Shown: positions 13,801-28,800 of the stretch, in pieces | How positions within the stretch are numbered: the first letter of the stretch is position 1 | Layout: every line of letters starts with the position of its first letter | NCBI GenBank assembly: GCA_036873755.1 | Contig: JAVTVY010017326.1 | Span: 1 to 64,000, forward strand | Source of the DNA: Hanleya hanleyi | Taxonomy: Eukaryota > Mollusca > Polyplacophora > Lepidopleurida > Hanleyidae | DNA length: 64,000 nt | Direction of reading: 5' to 3' | Made by a program: the position numbers and the translations under genes | The notes under the pieces: generated by a model | Seen by the model: only the letters and a program-made list of their open reading frames with translations | Database searches by the model: none | What the model was told of the DNA's origin: nothing

Positions 13801-16800
13801 TAATCTCCCTTAGACTGATATCACTCCATACAGACAAAAAAGGCATATACAATACTCAAAACATTACTGTTTGGCCGTTACATCCCGGCCCCCAAATTGC
13901 AGAGTTTCTAAACGTAGCAATTTTCAAATGAAAACATTTAGGTCAAACAGAATAATACGTAACAGTAGTAGGTTAATGATTACACAATCCTCAACTAAGG
14001 GTCCATAAGCAGAAGTTGTATTACGAAATCAATCCGTAGGTACCACTATGTGCTGGGGGTATCCCCATCAGCCTCCAGGATAAGGCACGTAGACTTTGTC
14101 TTCACTTTGACAGATCGCACTAAACCGTTCTGGTCTTTGGTAACTTCAAGTACCCTACCCAGACACCACGAGTTTCTGGGGGTACTGTCAACGATCAACA
14201 CAAGATCATTCACTTCAATGTTTCGGCGAGGATGGAACCACTTTTGTCTCTCTTGGAGAAGGGGGAGATATTCCTTGACCCACCTTCTCCAGAACATGTC
14301 GGCTAGATACTGTACTTGCCTCCATCGGCGATTTGCATAATTGTCAGATTTATCAAACTTGCCTGGAGGAAGAGTTTCACCTGCACACATCAGTAGCAGA
14401 TGGTTTGGAGTGAGAGCCTCCAAATCTGTATAATCGTTGGATACCTCTGTAATCGGTCGTCCATTTAGTATCGCCTCTACTTCACAGAAGAGAGTGCTCA
14501 AAGATTCATCATCGAGGCGCCCGGCTTGTTGGTGCAGAAGCGAATACAATATCTTGCGAACAATGCGGATAAGGCGCTCCCATACGCCCCCATGATGGGA
14601 CCCAGTTGGTGGATTGAATAGCCAGGTCACATTCTTCTGTCTTAGGGTCTTGTGGAGTTTCGATTGATTCCAGCGTTGTATTTCCTCGCGTAATTCACGC
14701 TCACTCCCTACAAGGTTTGTCCCATTGTCGGACCTGATGAGTCCAACAGGACCTCTTCTAGCAATCAGCCTGCGAATAGCATTGATGCAAGAGTCCGTAT
14801 CTAAGGAATGTGCTAATTCAAGATGAACAGCTCTCGTAGCTAGGCATGTAAAGACGACACCATATCGCTTCACCAGGCTACGGCCACGCTTTACCTCGAA
14901 AGGTCCGAAGTAGTCCATCCCAGTAGAAAAGAATGGGCTCTGATTGGGTATCAGTCGTTCTGGAGGAAGATCCGCCATCTTTTGTTCTACAGCACGTGCC
15001 TGGTACTTACGACAGACGACACATCCACGTACAAGTTTCTTTATTACAGCAGAAGCACCAATAACCCAATATTTCTGTCGAAGAGAAGCTAACATGGTAT
15101 TCTTCCCGAGATGTCCAACAGATCTATGAATGTACTCTAGGTATAGCTGCGACACACGAGATTCCTTTGGAAGGATAATTGGATGTCTGGCATCGAAAGG
15201 AACATTGGCACGACCAAGTCTACCACCAACTCTCAGAACACCATCAACTAAGACTGGATCGAGTTTGCGCAATGGGCTGGATTTGCTCAATTTCTGTTTA
15301 GTTGTTTTCCCTTGATTAGCTAGAGTGCTTATCTCCTTCTGAAAGTGTGTGCCCTGCACATACTTAATCAGGATCGATTCTGCCTGGTGAACGAATTCCA
15401 ACTTCAGGTGAGTATTGTTCAGCCGCTGTTTGATCCCCTCGCACTCAAGCGACTTCTTTTCACGAGATGAAGAGTCAGTCTTCAGTTTCTTGAACTTATC
15501 CAATGCAAGTAAGACCCAACCTAACACGGATCTCAGTTTCAGCCAATCAGAATGACGATTTATCAAGTCGTCTATCATAGACTCAGTGCGGTCTACCGTA
15601 GTGACATTTACCGTAGCTTTCTTAACTTCGGGATCACACACTGGGAAGGATTCTCTGTCCATCTTCACACTGTGGCCACCTCGATTCTGGCATCCAGAGA
15701 AACTGTGGACTGTGTAGCCATTCTGTATGGTGAAGAAACTGGTTCATATGAAGACCTCTTGAGGCACAGTCGGCAGGATTCATCCCGGATTCCACATTTC
15801 TCCACTGTTCTACTTCAGACCCACCACGAATAACAGTCCCGCGGTTCGCCACAAAGGTGTGGAATCTGGTTGATTCATTGGCAATGTAACGAAGGACCGA
15901 CATGCTATCTGTCCAATAACGCACACTGTCGATTGGATAATCAATCTCCTTGATGATCATCCGGCTCAGGCGAACAGCCACTGTCGCTGCAGTCAATTCC
16001 ATCCTTGGAATTGTTACGTTCTTCAATGGAGCAACCCTGGATTTTCCCATCAGCAGGGTGCAGTGATGACGTTGATCCTTATCTGTGAGTCGTAAATAGA
16101 TTGATACCCCATATCCACTTTCGCTCGCATCCAAGAACACATGTACTTGACAACAGGTAATCGCACCAAAGTCTCTTGGTCTGTAACATCTTTGAAGTTG
16201 AATGCTCTCAAGTAGGGGAAGTTCAGCTACCCATTGTTGCCAACTCTTCAAATTGTTGCCAGTGATTTCTTCGTCCCATCCGATGCATTGTCTGCATAAG
16301 TCCTGTAGAATGATCTTTGCAGTCAGCACAAAAGGCGCGGCAAATCCCAAAGGATCATACACTGAGCTTACCATGGACAATATCCCTCTTCTGGTTAGTT
16401 GTTGGTTCTGCAGATGGATGTTGAACCCTATAGTGTCAAGCTCTACTGACCAGTGCATTCCCAAAGCTCGTTCATTAGGAAGTGGCTCACAATCAAAGTC
16501 GAGGCTTCTAACCTCTTTGGCCCGCTCTTCTCCTGGAATGGATTCCAAAACGTTCTGGCTACTGCTGAGCCATTTTGTGAGCCGAAAACCTCCAAGTTGG
16601 CACATATCTGAAACGTCTCGAATGAGATTTATAGCCTTAGTTTCTGATTCTACTGAGGCTAAGCAGTCATCTACATAGAAGTTCCTTCACACTACATCTG
16701 CGACCTTGGGGTCGATTAAGTGACTGTTGTCATCGGCCGTTTTTCGCAATGCAGCGTTGGAGCAGGAAGGTGATGACACTGCGCCGAACAAGTGGACAAC

Positions 16801-19800
16801 CATTCTGTGTGGAACTGGCTCGTGTCTGGTATCTCCATTAGGCCACCATAGAAATCGGAGGCAATCCGTGTCTTCTTTGGGGACCCGAACTTGATGGAAC
16901 ATGGATTCAATATCGCCCATCACCGCAATTTTCTCCTGGCGGAAGCGTAACAATACTGCAATCAAGCTGTTGGTCATGTCCGGGCCTTGTAGAAGGAGGC
17001 TCTTTAGACAGGCACCTTGATACGTCGCAGTACAGTCAAAGACGACTCTAATCTTCTCTGGTTTATGAGGATGATACACCCCATGATGTGGAATATACCA
17101 TATCTTGTCATCCGACCGGTCTATCTCATGACGTGGGACCTGTTCTGCATATCCCTTGTCCAGAATAGATTTCATAAACAGCTTGTAGTCCTCTCGAAAC
17201 TTGTCGTTGGTCGCCATCTTTCTCCTTAAACTTCCAAGTCTCTGTCTGGCTTGAACCTCATTGTTCGGAAATTTGACATCATCTTTCCTGAAAGGTAAGT
17301 TTACGCAGTAGTGTCCGCCCTCAAGTTTGATCGTACTGTTGACCTTTTCTAAGAACCGTTTGTCTTCCTGGGAATGTTCCCTTTTGTCGTCAATAACATG
17401 CTCTGGGAAATCTAATCTCATGGATTGCTGCACTTTAGTATCAAGTCTCTTTAAGACTTCCAACTCCTGGATGGCGATGACGTCTGCTCGATCTACCGTT
17501 AAAGTATTCGAGCTTTCGGCATTAGCTGGTCGAACAACATTCCAAGCTACCCCGAGGACCTGTTCTCACGATTGTAGGGGTGTAAGCATCTGGCACATCA
17601 TTCCCAATCAATAGCCCGACATCGGATGATATAGTTGGTAGCACAATGTCGTTCAAATGTGGCCAGCGGTTGATATCCTCAGTGGTAGGTATGTGTCGTA
17701 CCGACACAGGCATCTTATCCTTTGTATACACTTTAGGTAACTTGACAAAGTTCTCCATGTTTAAGTCACCCACTTCCAGACCGTGAATGGCGTAAGTTTG
17801 CATCGTATGTGGAGTGCCCATGGTGTCTAGGGTTAACTTCAAAGGTTTACCACTACTTCCAAGTTTTCTAAGCAAACTGTCAGTACAAAATGATGCGCTG
17901 CTTCCCGGATCCAAGAAGGCATAGCTATGGACGGAGTTCATCCCATTTCTCATTCTGACCGTTACTGGGACAACGGCCATTGTACATTCCCCTGCAACAC
18001 TGGCATAAGTACTAGTTGCATTTGGTCTATTCACTATATATCCCCTATTTTGTCCAAAACTCTGAGGGAGTCTACTACATGGCACACCGATGGATGCCGT
18101 CCTCGGCAGTATTGGCAAGTAGCTTTATTGCGGCAAAGCTTCCGTTGATGCCCGTTCTTGAGGCACCCAAAACATAGCCCGTTGACTTTCAGAAAGTCCA
18201 TCGTTTCTTGATACGGCAATGCGGTTAGGGAATCACATTTCTCAAGGCTATGTACATTACTGCAGTAAAGACAAGGCATGATGAATGCTGATCTCTCTGT
18301 GTCACTGTCAGCATTAGAAAAGCTAGGGCGACTGGGAAGACCTCCCTGTTCAGCTTTCTTTTCATCCATTTGAGAATCGGAAACCTTTGTGGCATAGCTC
18401 GCCTTCCACTTTGTAGCTCCAGGCCATTTCCCCTTCACATTTCCTAGTTTCAGTTCCGTTCGCAGTGCTTCCTTTCCATAGGTAGGGTCATTGGCTTTCA
18501 CTGATTCTGTTTTCACAAATTTAACGAGCTGTGAGAACTTTATTTCCTGTGAGTTAACTCTGTTCTGTTGTACACTGTTTCTCCATTTATCATGGTAGTA
18601 ATAGGGCAGTTTACTGATAAGTTTCTTCATGTTATCAGGGTATTCCAGAACCCTGACTGCTTCTATGCTGTATATTGCATTTTCACACTCGACCAAAAAT
18701 ATGCTGAATTCGTCCAAAGCCTTGGGATTGTCTGGTTTTATCGTGGGCCAGTCAAGTGCACGTTTCACAAAGGCGTTCGCTACAAATTCGTTATTACCAT
18801 AACGATCCTCAAGCTCTTTCAAGGCACACTTGTAGCCAACTTTGGCATCCAAGTAACCAAATCCGCAAACAATCTTGTTTGCTTCATCACTTGTGTACTG
18901 TTCTAAAAAGTTCATCCGCTCTTCATCGTCATAATAGTGTGTTAACAACGATCTTGGTATTGAATTGCCGAATGAAGCATTTGTACTCAAGAGGATCTCT
19001 GGTAAATTTCTTAATTTCCGGTAACGGTTTACGTAGCTGACGGACAACAGAGGCCATTTGATCCTGACTCGCTGGAGTAAACTCGCGCATATTATCCAAC
19101 CCTGCTATGAAAGGGTCAGGGACTGATTGGATCACCGATACGTGTGGTGTGCGACGTATCGTCTGGCTTAAACCTGAAACAGGAGGGTTAATGACATGTG
19201 CACCAGAAACATTTTGAACATTTACACCAGATGTTTGAACATAAACCGGATTTGTACCAAATTCAACATTGCCATGGTTACCTGGCATAACTAATGAAGT
19301 GTTCTGATTGTTTCGGGCTACAGGAATGTCTGTAATATGGTTAGAAACATGGAAAGACTGAGAAATTCTATCCCGTGTCTGTTCACTCACATTTTCAATG
19401 TCATCCAACACTTTACTTTTAGCCTGACTAATTTCCATTTCAGTGTTCAACTGCAACTGTTCTTCCTGTAATTTAAGTTCAACCCTAGCCAGTTCAAGCT
19501 CACGTTTTTTGTCCAGTGCTTTCATTTTAGCATTAATTTCTGCCTTCCGTTGTTCTTCTTTAATCCTTGCTGAAGATATGGTACTGTGTGTAGAGTCCAC
19601 TCGGCTGGTACAAAACTGTTTCCCCTTGCTTCCGCGACTGGTATGAGAAACACTATCATTCGGAGAAACGACAGTCGAGATAAACAAACGAAGACACCAT
19701 TGTTCCACAGAAGACTTGAATGATGATTGCACGACGTCAAATTCCAGATAGACATGCATCTTCATCACCGGGTAGTAGCAGCTCTTTATACGTGCTTCGA

Positions 19801-22800
19801 ATGCTCAAATATTCTTCATAAAGAGCCATCCATTCACTATAGCTCTTTTGTACAACAGAGCTACTTGCGTCCTCCTTCATAAGCTGACTGATTATTTCAG
19901 CTTTAAACCTCAACTTTCTCGAAAGCGTATTCAATTGTTTCTCTTTAACATCTAAAAGGTACTCTCGTCCCTTTTCCGTCATTTGCTTAGGGCGAGCGCC
20001 AGAAGCTTCCTCCTTCTCTTGACGTGTGGGAGGTTTCATGCCCTCTGTTCCCTTGGGGCCACCCAGATTGGTCAAATCAGTTATCTTGTTTTCTTTCATA
20101 TTTTTGTCAAAAAACGTCAATGATGTAACTGTTCATTTGCCGAAGAACTCAATTCACGCCCAGATTTCTTGATGACAATATGACAATGTTTATTCGTGAC
20201 AAGTGACATAGTTCGTGACCCATATTCATCATGTTCATCGTTGCAGAATGCACGTGTAACACTAATATGTCCAGTTATACATGACACGATCGTTGAAAAT
20301 ATTGTGAATTGTCCGAATGGCGAGCTGGCGAGATTGACTGAAAATACAGAAATAAATTTACAAATAAGTTGTCTTGTTGTGTATAGTTTACAGTGCACAT
20401 AACTAAATATACCCTGCATATGGCTTACATTCAACAGAACAAAATGGGCATACATGAAATGTCAGAGTCAGAAACAAACCAATTATTTCTTTTAAAGTTC
20501 TGTATACTCGTATATACTTCAGAACATTTATCTGTCATGTTATATTCGGGGTTTATTTAGAACACAGAAATAATGCGGAAAACACGTCGTTTCTATCCAT
20601 GAAGGATGATAAAGAGCTATTGATATACCCCAAAACACAATATAGGCTGTACAGAGTTATGGACAAAGGGAGGCAACTTTGCACCTAACATGATCATGTA
20701 AACAATACGCCTATCGCATGGCTTAGCTTACGTTATGCAAAGAAACTGCTAAACTTTATAATACTTTTGTAGCATAAATGATGCTTACTAACACATCAAC
20801 GGTGCATCACTAATTCACCTAAACGTTTACCAAGATCATTACATATAATTCATACAACAATCAACCTTCAAACATACCGTTTTTGTAGACTTCGGTCGGG
20901 AGAGAAACTCAAACTGTACATTCAAAGAACCGCCATTTTTGCCACTGCGCGCTTGTACACATTGGCGAGACATGGCAATATGAGTAATCTCCCTTAGACT
21001 GATATCACTCCATACAGACAAAAAAGGCATATACAATACTCAAAACATTACTGTTTGGCCGTTACAATCACTATCTCAGAATTACGGTAATTTCCCTATT
21101 AATTCGCGATGTAGTGACTCACCACTCCAAAAATTGGCTACTTTCGAATTATTTGTTGAGCGAATTCCAGAAAAACGCGAGTGTTCGAATTAAATGTCGC
21201 GCCGACTTTCACGGAAGATCCAAAATGGCGGACCGCTTTGCCGTGGTCGTAGTGATCGTATTTATTACCGTGTATTAACTTTGATATCTCATCATAGTTT
21301 TCATAAAAGGCAGTGTATGATGTCAGAAAATCTCCTCTACCCTGATAAAGGCGCCTAATTTTATTCGAGGAAGTCAAGCATATTGATCGAGTGACAAGTT
21401 CAGCAGCTCGTTCAGCAAGATCATGCAGATTTTTGAGCTGACGTCCGTAAATTCGCGTCCATAATAACATCGTAAAAGTAGGCCAAAACATTGAACGTAT
21501 TCCTTCCTTTTTGTTCAGTATTAGCTATGATCTATATTATGAAACCTACCTGGCATGGAATTGAAAGAATATTCTGGAAATATAAAACTAAACATGTAAC
21601 ACATATTAGAGTATTCCATGTTCGAGTCGTTCGGTAAGTCAACGTTGTTGTTGTGAACCCTGAAAATGAACCAACGGCAAATTTGTGTAGGCCTGTATCA
21701 CGAAGCTTTAGACAGATAAGCGGACTGCCATAGTTCACTGTGCATGATTTTACACACACCATCATGGACTTGAATAAATATCCCGGACCTATATATGAAA
21801 CGAAATGAATGTAGAATTAATGGCGGATTGTACAAGAGAACCGAGTGTCAGTCGGCAATACAGGTTTCGATTTGTTTGTTTCAAGTATGAGAATATCTAT
21901 TACGGTACCGGTACTGTAACAGTTTACTAAAAGTATAGGTCGAAGAATGATATCGTTCTGAATATTAATTAGCTACTGGTAAGTTCTCATCTCAGAAACT
22001 TTACCTATTGAAGTTCAAATGTTCAGTTCGAATGGCGATAGCGATGTTTTGATTCTTAGTGTAAAAATGCGAGGTGTAATTCCAAAGAATTTTTATTGCT
22101 GGAATTTCGGTAAGTTCGTGGGTATTCATAAGAAGTATTTTCATTAACAATAAAATATTTAACTAAACGGGAAAGAGGTAAGTCTTTATGATAACTATAT
22201 TTGAACAAAACAGAGCACATGCAGAGATGATTGTTGTCGGCGCTTCACATCGCAAAATTTGTTTTTGGATAGGGAAAACTGTCAACTGTGTGATTTCCTG
22301 TCTATGTTGCGTTAAACGATAGGTGTATTTTGTTAAAACTTTATCATTTTAAGTTTATCTAATTATCTAAATAAGCCTTATGGCCAGTGTCACAACCCCA
22401 AGACTATCCCTGAGTTTCAGTTGGTCGACTCTGACGATCAAGACTTCCTTGGATTTTCTGCGGAAGATATTCCCCCCGGAAATGAAGATCGACTGAGACC
22501 AGTTTGTCCGCATCTGAATGTGCCGATTTGAAAACTTGTAGCTTTAATCTCGGATAAATTAAATCCAGTACACAGTGCCTCAGTAAATTACATATATGAT
22601 GCTTTTATTTCATGCCGTTTTATGTTATATATTGTTATCGTAGTGCTCCGGTAATAAAATAAAGTGCTGTATTCTCATATTCTCATGCCAATTAATGGTT
22701 CAGAATAATGGTTCTAATTTATATTTAAGCGAAAACGTTGAATCAACAGTGCTTTGTTGCCATATGGATGCCAATGTGCTGGCCAATGTCATTTAATGCT

Positions 22801-25800
22801 TTCTGTTCACCGTACCATAGTTTGTTTTAAAAATGTAATATATGGTTTTATGTATATGTTATATGTATATGTGTGTCTTTAGCCTTCGGGCATAATTGAA
22901 CAATAAATGATCTCTCTATATGCATCCGTTTTACACTTTGTATCAAATCGTCACCACTCACTTGAGCCTGTTGCCTGCCGTTCAGTTGTTCGTATTCCAC
23001 ATAAACTGCATGGTAATTTCAATAATATCACACGATTGAAAGTTCCTGCTTCACAATATATGACTGCGGACTCAAAATCAAGTCATTCCACAATGTTTAA
23101 TTCTTGAAAAGAAAAACTTTTACCTGCATCCGATCGTTTTTCTGGTTTGAGATTTGGCCCGACTGTAGCTTTTCCATAATTTATAAATATACACTCAGTA
23201 AATATAACCTGATCCACTTCAGGAAATATACAGAAATCGACATTTCAATTAACCGGTAAATTAGATCATCTACTAGTATGTAAGTTGTGATTGTATTCTG
23301 ATCGGAGAATCATGACGAAAAGCTCAGCAAATGTACAATCCCGTTTCTCAACGGTTTAGTGAAATTAATTCAGTCTTTCAGAGAATCTAGTTGAGGAAAG
23401 TTATAAAATATATTCGTCTGTTCAATATCATGATGATTTTGTCCGTGCAGTACTGAGAACCATATCGTGGATGGATTTATTCCATTTTTCTAAGAAAAAA
23501 AATCTAAACAACACTAATATCCAAATTATAACCGCGGCATGCGATTGTTGACTCCAGGTCTCGATAGCCGGCATCATCTGGCATAAAATATTCATTTAAT
23601 CACCAACGTATAAAAGTTAAAGGGGCCATGAATTAATGAGGGACGATGAATCACCGTAAAGACTTGAACAGAAAAGGAGCGCCATTAAAATTTCCTAAGA
23701 GCGTGTCCCGTCGACCATCGTTGTCGGTGATTTTTATGTTCCGTTCCAACAGAATTCATTCGCACGCAGTTCTGCTTTCTCGGAAAATATTCACCGTGTT
23801 TTTCAAATAAAGGAATGCTGGTTGAAAGAAAGATATTTGATATACGAACGCTGGAAACTGAAGAATGATTCAATAGCGGGCCGTGTGCAGACACTCGACC
23901 ACGTGCGGGGGACTACCGTATATATTTTTCCCGACTGCGGCGAAACGCGATCAAGTTAGGATAAAATTACAGGACTGCGGAGTTAATTGAATCCATTTTT
24001 TTCCTTATAGACTGTAAGTAATAGTAATTCAGTCTGATTATATTGTACCATACCCTGTTGTTTCTCTGCGTTTACAAATAATAGCATACGCCGATATACT
24101 ATACGAGATTCTAGTAACATATTCACTTTACTTTCATCGGCACGAACTCCGTGGCGAAAACGGGAGTGTTCGAATTTATTGTTTCACGGGTATATTGAAA
24201 ATGCTCCCGTTTTCGTTTTATTAGGATGGACAAAATCACGACAGGGGAAAAATCGGCTGTTTTCGAATTAAATTTGGAAGGTGAATTAATAGGGAAATTA
24301 CCCTAGCTCAGACTGTAACATTTTTATGTCAAGCAAGAGTAATTTTATAACATGATTAGCGACACAAAGAACCCAGCACTGTCATCGTTTGAATAGGCAT
24401 GGTTTGAATAGGCATGGTTTGAATAGGCATGGTTTTAGTGATTCATAAACTGAAGCTAATATATCATGATGAACACATTTTATATCACTATGATTGAATT
24501 TCCATCATACTATCAGTTCATCCATCCATCCGTCTGTCTGTCTGTCTGTCTGTCTGTCTAACCATCTGTCACACTTGTCATTTACATCGATGATGTAACT
24601 GTTCACATCAGTCCGTCTCTTGTTCATGCGATGCATGCGAGATATCTCAAGAACTATCTGGCCAGCTCAGCCCGACATAATCGGGAAGATGAACATGTAT
24701 TTGCTTTGCAAAACGAATGTGATTACTATTGTTGCCTTGAATGTGATGTCCTCCTCTGACACCGTGCCTCTCTCCATTCCTTATACAGGTGACCAGAACT
24801 TTATCAAACAGCTGATGAACTTTGACAAGGACAACATCACAGACCGAGTCCTCAAGAAGATTGGTCAGTATTGTACACAGGCAGACTTTCAGCCAGAGAT
24901 CATCGGCCGTGTGTCAGGGGCCGCCAAGTCGCTGTGTATGTGGGTCAGAGCCATGGAGGTGTATGGCCGGATATATCGTGTGGTTGAGCCCAAGAGACAA
25001 CGATTGAATGCAGCACAAAGTCAGCTAAAGGAGAAACAAGACGCTTTAAATGAAGCTAAGAGCAAACTGGCTGAGGTAAAGGCTCCATAAATCGTATCTA
25101 CTGTGGACAAGTTTTTATAGAAAATATTACCTTCACATAGTTTCAACTGAGATGTTTTTGTATTTCTATATGAGAACTCTTAATGTGAGCAACTTTGAGG
25201 TCCTGGGATCATCCCGGGCTGAGTCATACCAAAGACTTGAAAAAATGGAACTCGCCTGGGGCTCAGCATGTAGGAGATAGATCAAGGGCTGTTTGGTCCA
25301 GTGTCGGGATAATGTGCAGACTGGGTGGAGTATCAATGATAATCCATATCTGTTAGATACTTTATCTTTGCTATCATGTCAGCCTGCAGGATGTATTGTA
25401 AAATGGAAGCATTGGGACCGCTCTGTCATGTGTAGGAACTATCGTGATATGATTGAAAATGATGTTAATCCTACTCCCTCGTTCCCTCCCTCTGTCACTC
25501 ACATAATGTGAACCATAGATTGTGGAATAAGGTCACAGCTCTTGTCCTTAACTTCTGTGACAGGTGGAGGCTAAGATGGCTGAACTGAAGCAGCAGTATG
25601 ATGAGAAACTGGCCCAGAAAGAGGAGCTCAAGAAGAAGGCAGAGCACACTGAGATGATGTTAGACCGTGCCCGAAAACTCGTCTCTGGTTTGGCTGGTGA
25701 GAGGGTCCGCTGGGAGGAAACCGTCCAGGTTGGTTTCAGTAATAATATAATAATAATAATTCTTTTTTTTAGACTCTTAGATTTGGCGAGATCAGTGATA

Positions 25801-28800
25801 AACTACATTCCAAGTCTGGGACAAAGCAGTGAAAAGCAAGGTTGAAAGCAATAAGTAGTTAGATGACATAAGTCTGTTCCTTAATGAATTAATCTGACAT
25901 CGAATAACCTCATTAAAGCTGGGTACAGAGTTAATCCCAAACAAAGTAGCACCACAGTTACCTGGGAAGTGCATTAACCACGTTCAGTGAAATGCATTGT
26001 ATGTCACACATTTTTTTCAAGTTACAAGTAGAGTACAAAGACCACAGATGGCTGCAGTAGATGTTATATAAGAATATGATAAGAATAGTTGCTTGTTGAC
26101 ATCTTGAGAAATCATAGAACTTGTGAGCCAAAATATTGGCCGGAATGGATAATTTTCTAATTTGCACAGACACATCATAGCTGTCAATGAGATCAGTGAA
26201 GATAAATGGCCCAGCTATTTGGTATTTGGCCAGACAGTTTAACAGAGGTGTTTTCAGGTCTTTTAACTTTTATGGATGAAACACGTGAATAAAGACAATA
26301 TCATTGTCAATTCCAAAACTGTCACATTTATCAAGTAGAGCATGAAGACCCTGGAACGCAACATGGCTAGGTGGTGCTTAGTTGGTTTGTCACAATATGA
26401 CTGAAATAATTTTGAAAGCTACATTAAATCCTATTCACTCACTCACTGACAGAGGGACTAACATGACTAATGGGGCATAAATAGTCAGCATATATTAGGT
26501 CATTAAAGAAGACTCCAGATATATTACATCTATGTTGGACCAAGATAAGATGTTTATGTTGAGTTCAGACATTAAATAATGGGGACAGAATTCCACATTG
26601 GCGGGCGCCCTTTCCGGCAGGGACTCTCAGTTTCAGGCCAGACAATAAGATAATAACTTTACCAATTGACCAATGTACACCCTGTGCATAGTAGGGGGGT
26701 TTACTGCATTCCGATTGTCCATCCGTCCATCCCTCTATGTGTCCGTGCAGCCATCTGTTTGCCCGTCTGAAATTTGTTTCCGTGCTTGAGCACCGTTCAG
26801 CGGATTCTTCTCAAAATTTTGACCACTGCATTTTGACCACTTTTGCAAATAGGTGGCCCCACCTGGTGGTTATACCCTACATGTATCTGCATTTTTGTGC
26901 TATAACTTGAGAACCTTTCATCAGATTCTTTATAAATTTGGTATGATGTATACGATGCCACGAGATGTTGCTTGGACTGGACTGTTAAGGGACTGAGGGG
27001 TGTAGCACCTCTGGTGCCTCATGTTTAAAACTTCCAAATATGACAGGAAATTCACTGTATGAAAGTTCATACAAATTAATATATAAATATTGTATGTGCT
27101 CTGCTATGGAGAGGAGATTGCACTATTCACATCAATGTAAGAAAGTTATTCACATGTCTAATCAGTGGTTATAGTGCTGAACTTGTTTATAATGTATGAA
27201 GTGTAATAATACAATTGATCATTGTGACTTCAGGATTTGGAGGAGCGTATGGGTTACCTAGTAGGAGACTGTCTGATCGCAGCGGCATTCCTCTCCTATA
27301 TGGGGCCATTCCTCTCTAACTACAGGGACGAGATTGTGCAACAAAAGTGGATGCAGGAGGTGGGTATACTGCTTTTTGATTGGACAGCTTTCTCACTGAT
27401 TGGCTGGACAATGTTAACACTTTATTACCTGAAAACTGCATCTCTGAATGATTAATTAAACAATAGCCTTTTTGCAGTTGAAATCTTTTTCTATAATTCT
27501 AATTTGATACAGACTGCTGCATTTCTCCCCATACTGCAAATTTAATGTTATCTTGCTAGAATCCTGAAGGGGTGGAGGAAAAACAATAAATTGTCTGAGA
27601 TTTGCACGTCAGTCAACTTTTGCCCATAATTATGCCCCCCCCCCTCCAATTAGACGGACGGACGGCATGATATTTCAGTGGGACAGCACTATAAAATGGC
27701 AGCATTAGATCTGCTCTGTTACAAGTAGGTACCCCTGCCCCTCCCCCTCCCTTCCCTTCCCCGTCGTGATATAGCTGAAAAAATGTTGAAAGCGACGTTA
27801 AACCCTATTCACTCACTCACTCCAATTAGACGGGGGGCATATAGCGATCGCTTTGTCCGTCTGTCCGTCCAAATTTCTTGTCCGCCCAATATCTCGGTTA
27901 ATATTTGATGGACAGGATTGAAACTTGCATGGAATGTGGCCAGTGCCTCGTAGTTGTGCAGCGTAGATTTTTCCGAGTTCCGGTATAATTTTCAAGAGTT
28001 ATGGCCCTTTTTCTGAAATCTCTGTGAATGGGGCTTGTCCGGGCTGGATCTTGGTTAATATTGTATGAACAAGTATGAAATTTGCATGATATGTGGTCAG
28101 TGCCCCACGGTTGTGCAGCGTTAAGTTTATTCCCATTTCGCTGATATTTCAAGAGTTATGGCCCTTTGTTCCTGAAATCTCCATGATTTGGGACTTGTCC
28201 GAGCTGGATCTCGGTTAATATTGTAGAGACAATTATGAAATTTGCAGAATATGTGGTCAGTGCCCTGTAGTTGTGCAGCGTGAAGTTTCTCCACGTTTCG
28301 CTTATATTTTCAAGAGTTATGGCCCTTTTTTTCTTCAGATTTTTGTGAATTGGGACTTGTCCGAGCTGGATCTCGGTTAATATTGTATGGACAATTATGA
28401 AATTTTGCAGGGTATGTGGTCAGTGCCCTGTAGTTAAGCAGCGTGAAGTTTGTCGACATTTCGCGTATATTTTCAAGAGTTATATCCCTTTTTTCTTCAA
28501 ATCTTTGTGAATTGGGACTTGTCCAGGCTGGATCTTGGTTAATATTGTAGGGACAATTATGAAATTTTCAGGATATGTGGTCAGTGCCGTGTAGTTGTTC
28601 AGCGTGAAGTTTCTCTACGTTTTGCGTATATTTTCAAGAGTTCTGGCCCTTTTTTCTTTAAATCTTTGTGAATTGGGACTTGTCCAGGCTGAATCTCGGT
28701 TAATATTGTATGGACAATTATGAAATTTGCAGGATATGTGGTCAGTGCCCTGTAGTTGTGCAGCGTGAAGTTTCTCTGCTTTCGGTTATATTTTTAAGAG

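Larger units (their letters stand above)
13527..21071 (-). mobile_element. BEL/Pao LTR retrotransposon, degenerate
   Basis: LTRs at 13532-13882 and 20124-21066 both start TGTAAC and end GTTACA, and are flanked by a 5-base target duplication ATCAC (13527-13531 and 21067-21071). The internal 6.2 kb encodes, on the - strand, Gag with zinc knuckles, aspartic protease, RT, RNase H and integrase in the BEL/Pao order. Frames change five times and there is an in-frame TGA before the YVDD, so it is not autonomous. A polypurine tract (tttgggggccggga on the - strand) abuts the 13532-13882 LTR. It sits antisense in the intron between exons 7 and 8. Confidence 0.95.

Noticed and set aside
21138..21491. 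117-residue frame on the - strand as a gene
   Set aside because: No recognisable domain and it lies in the terminal part of the TA-flanked element; insufficient support.
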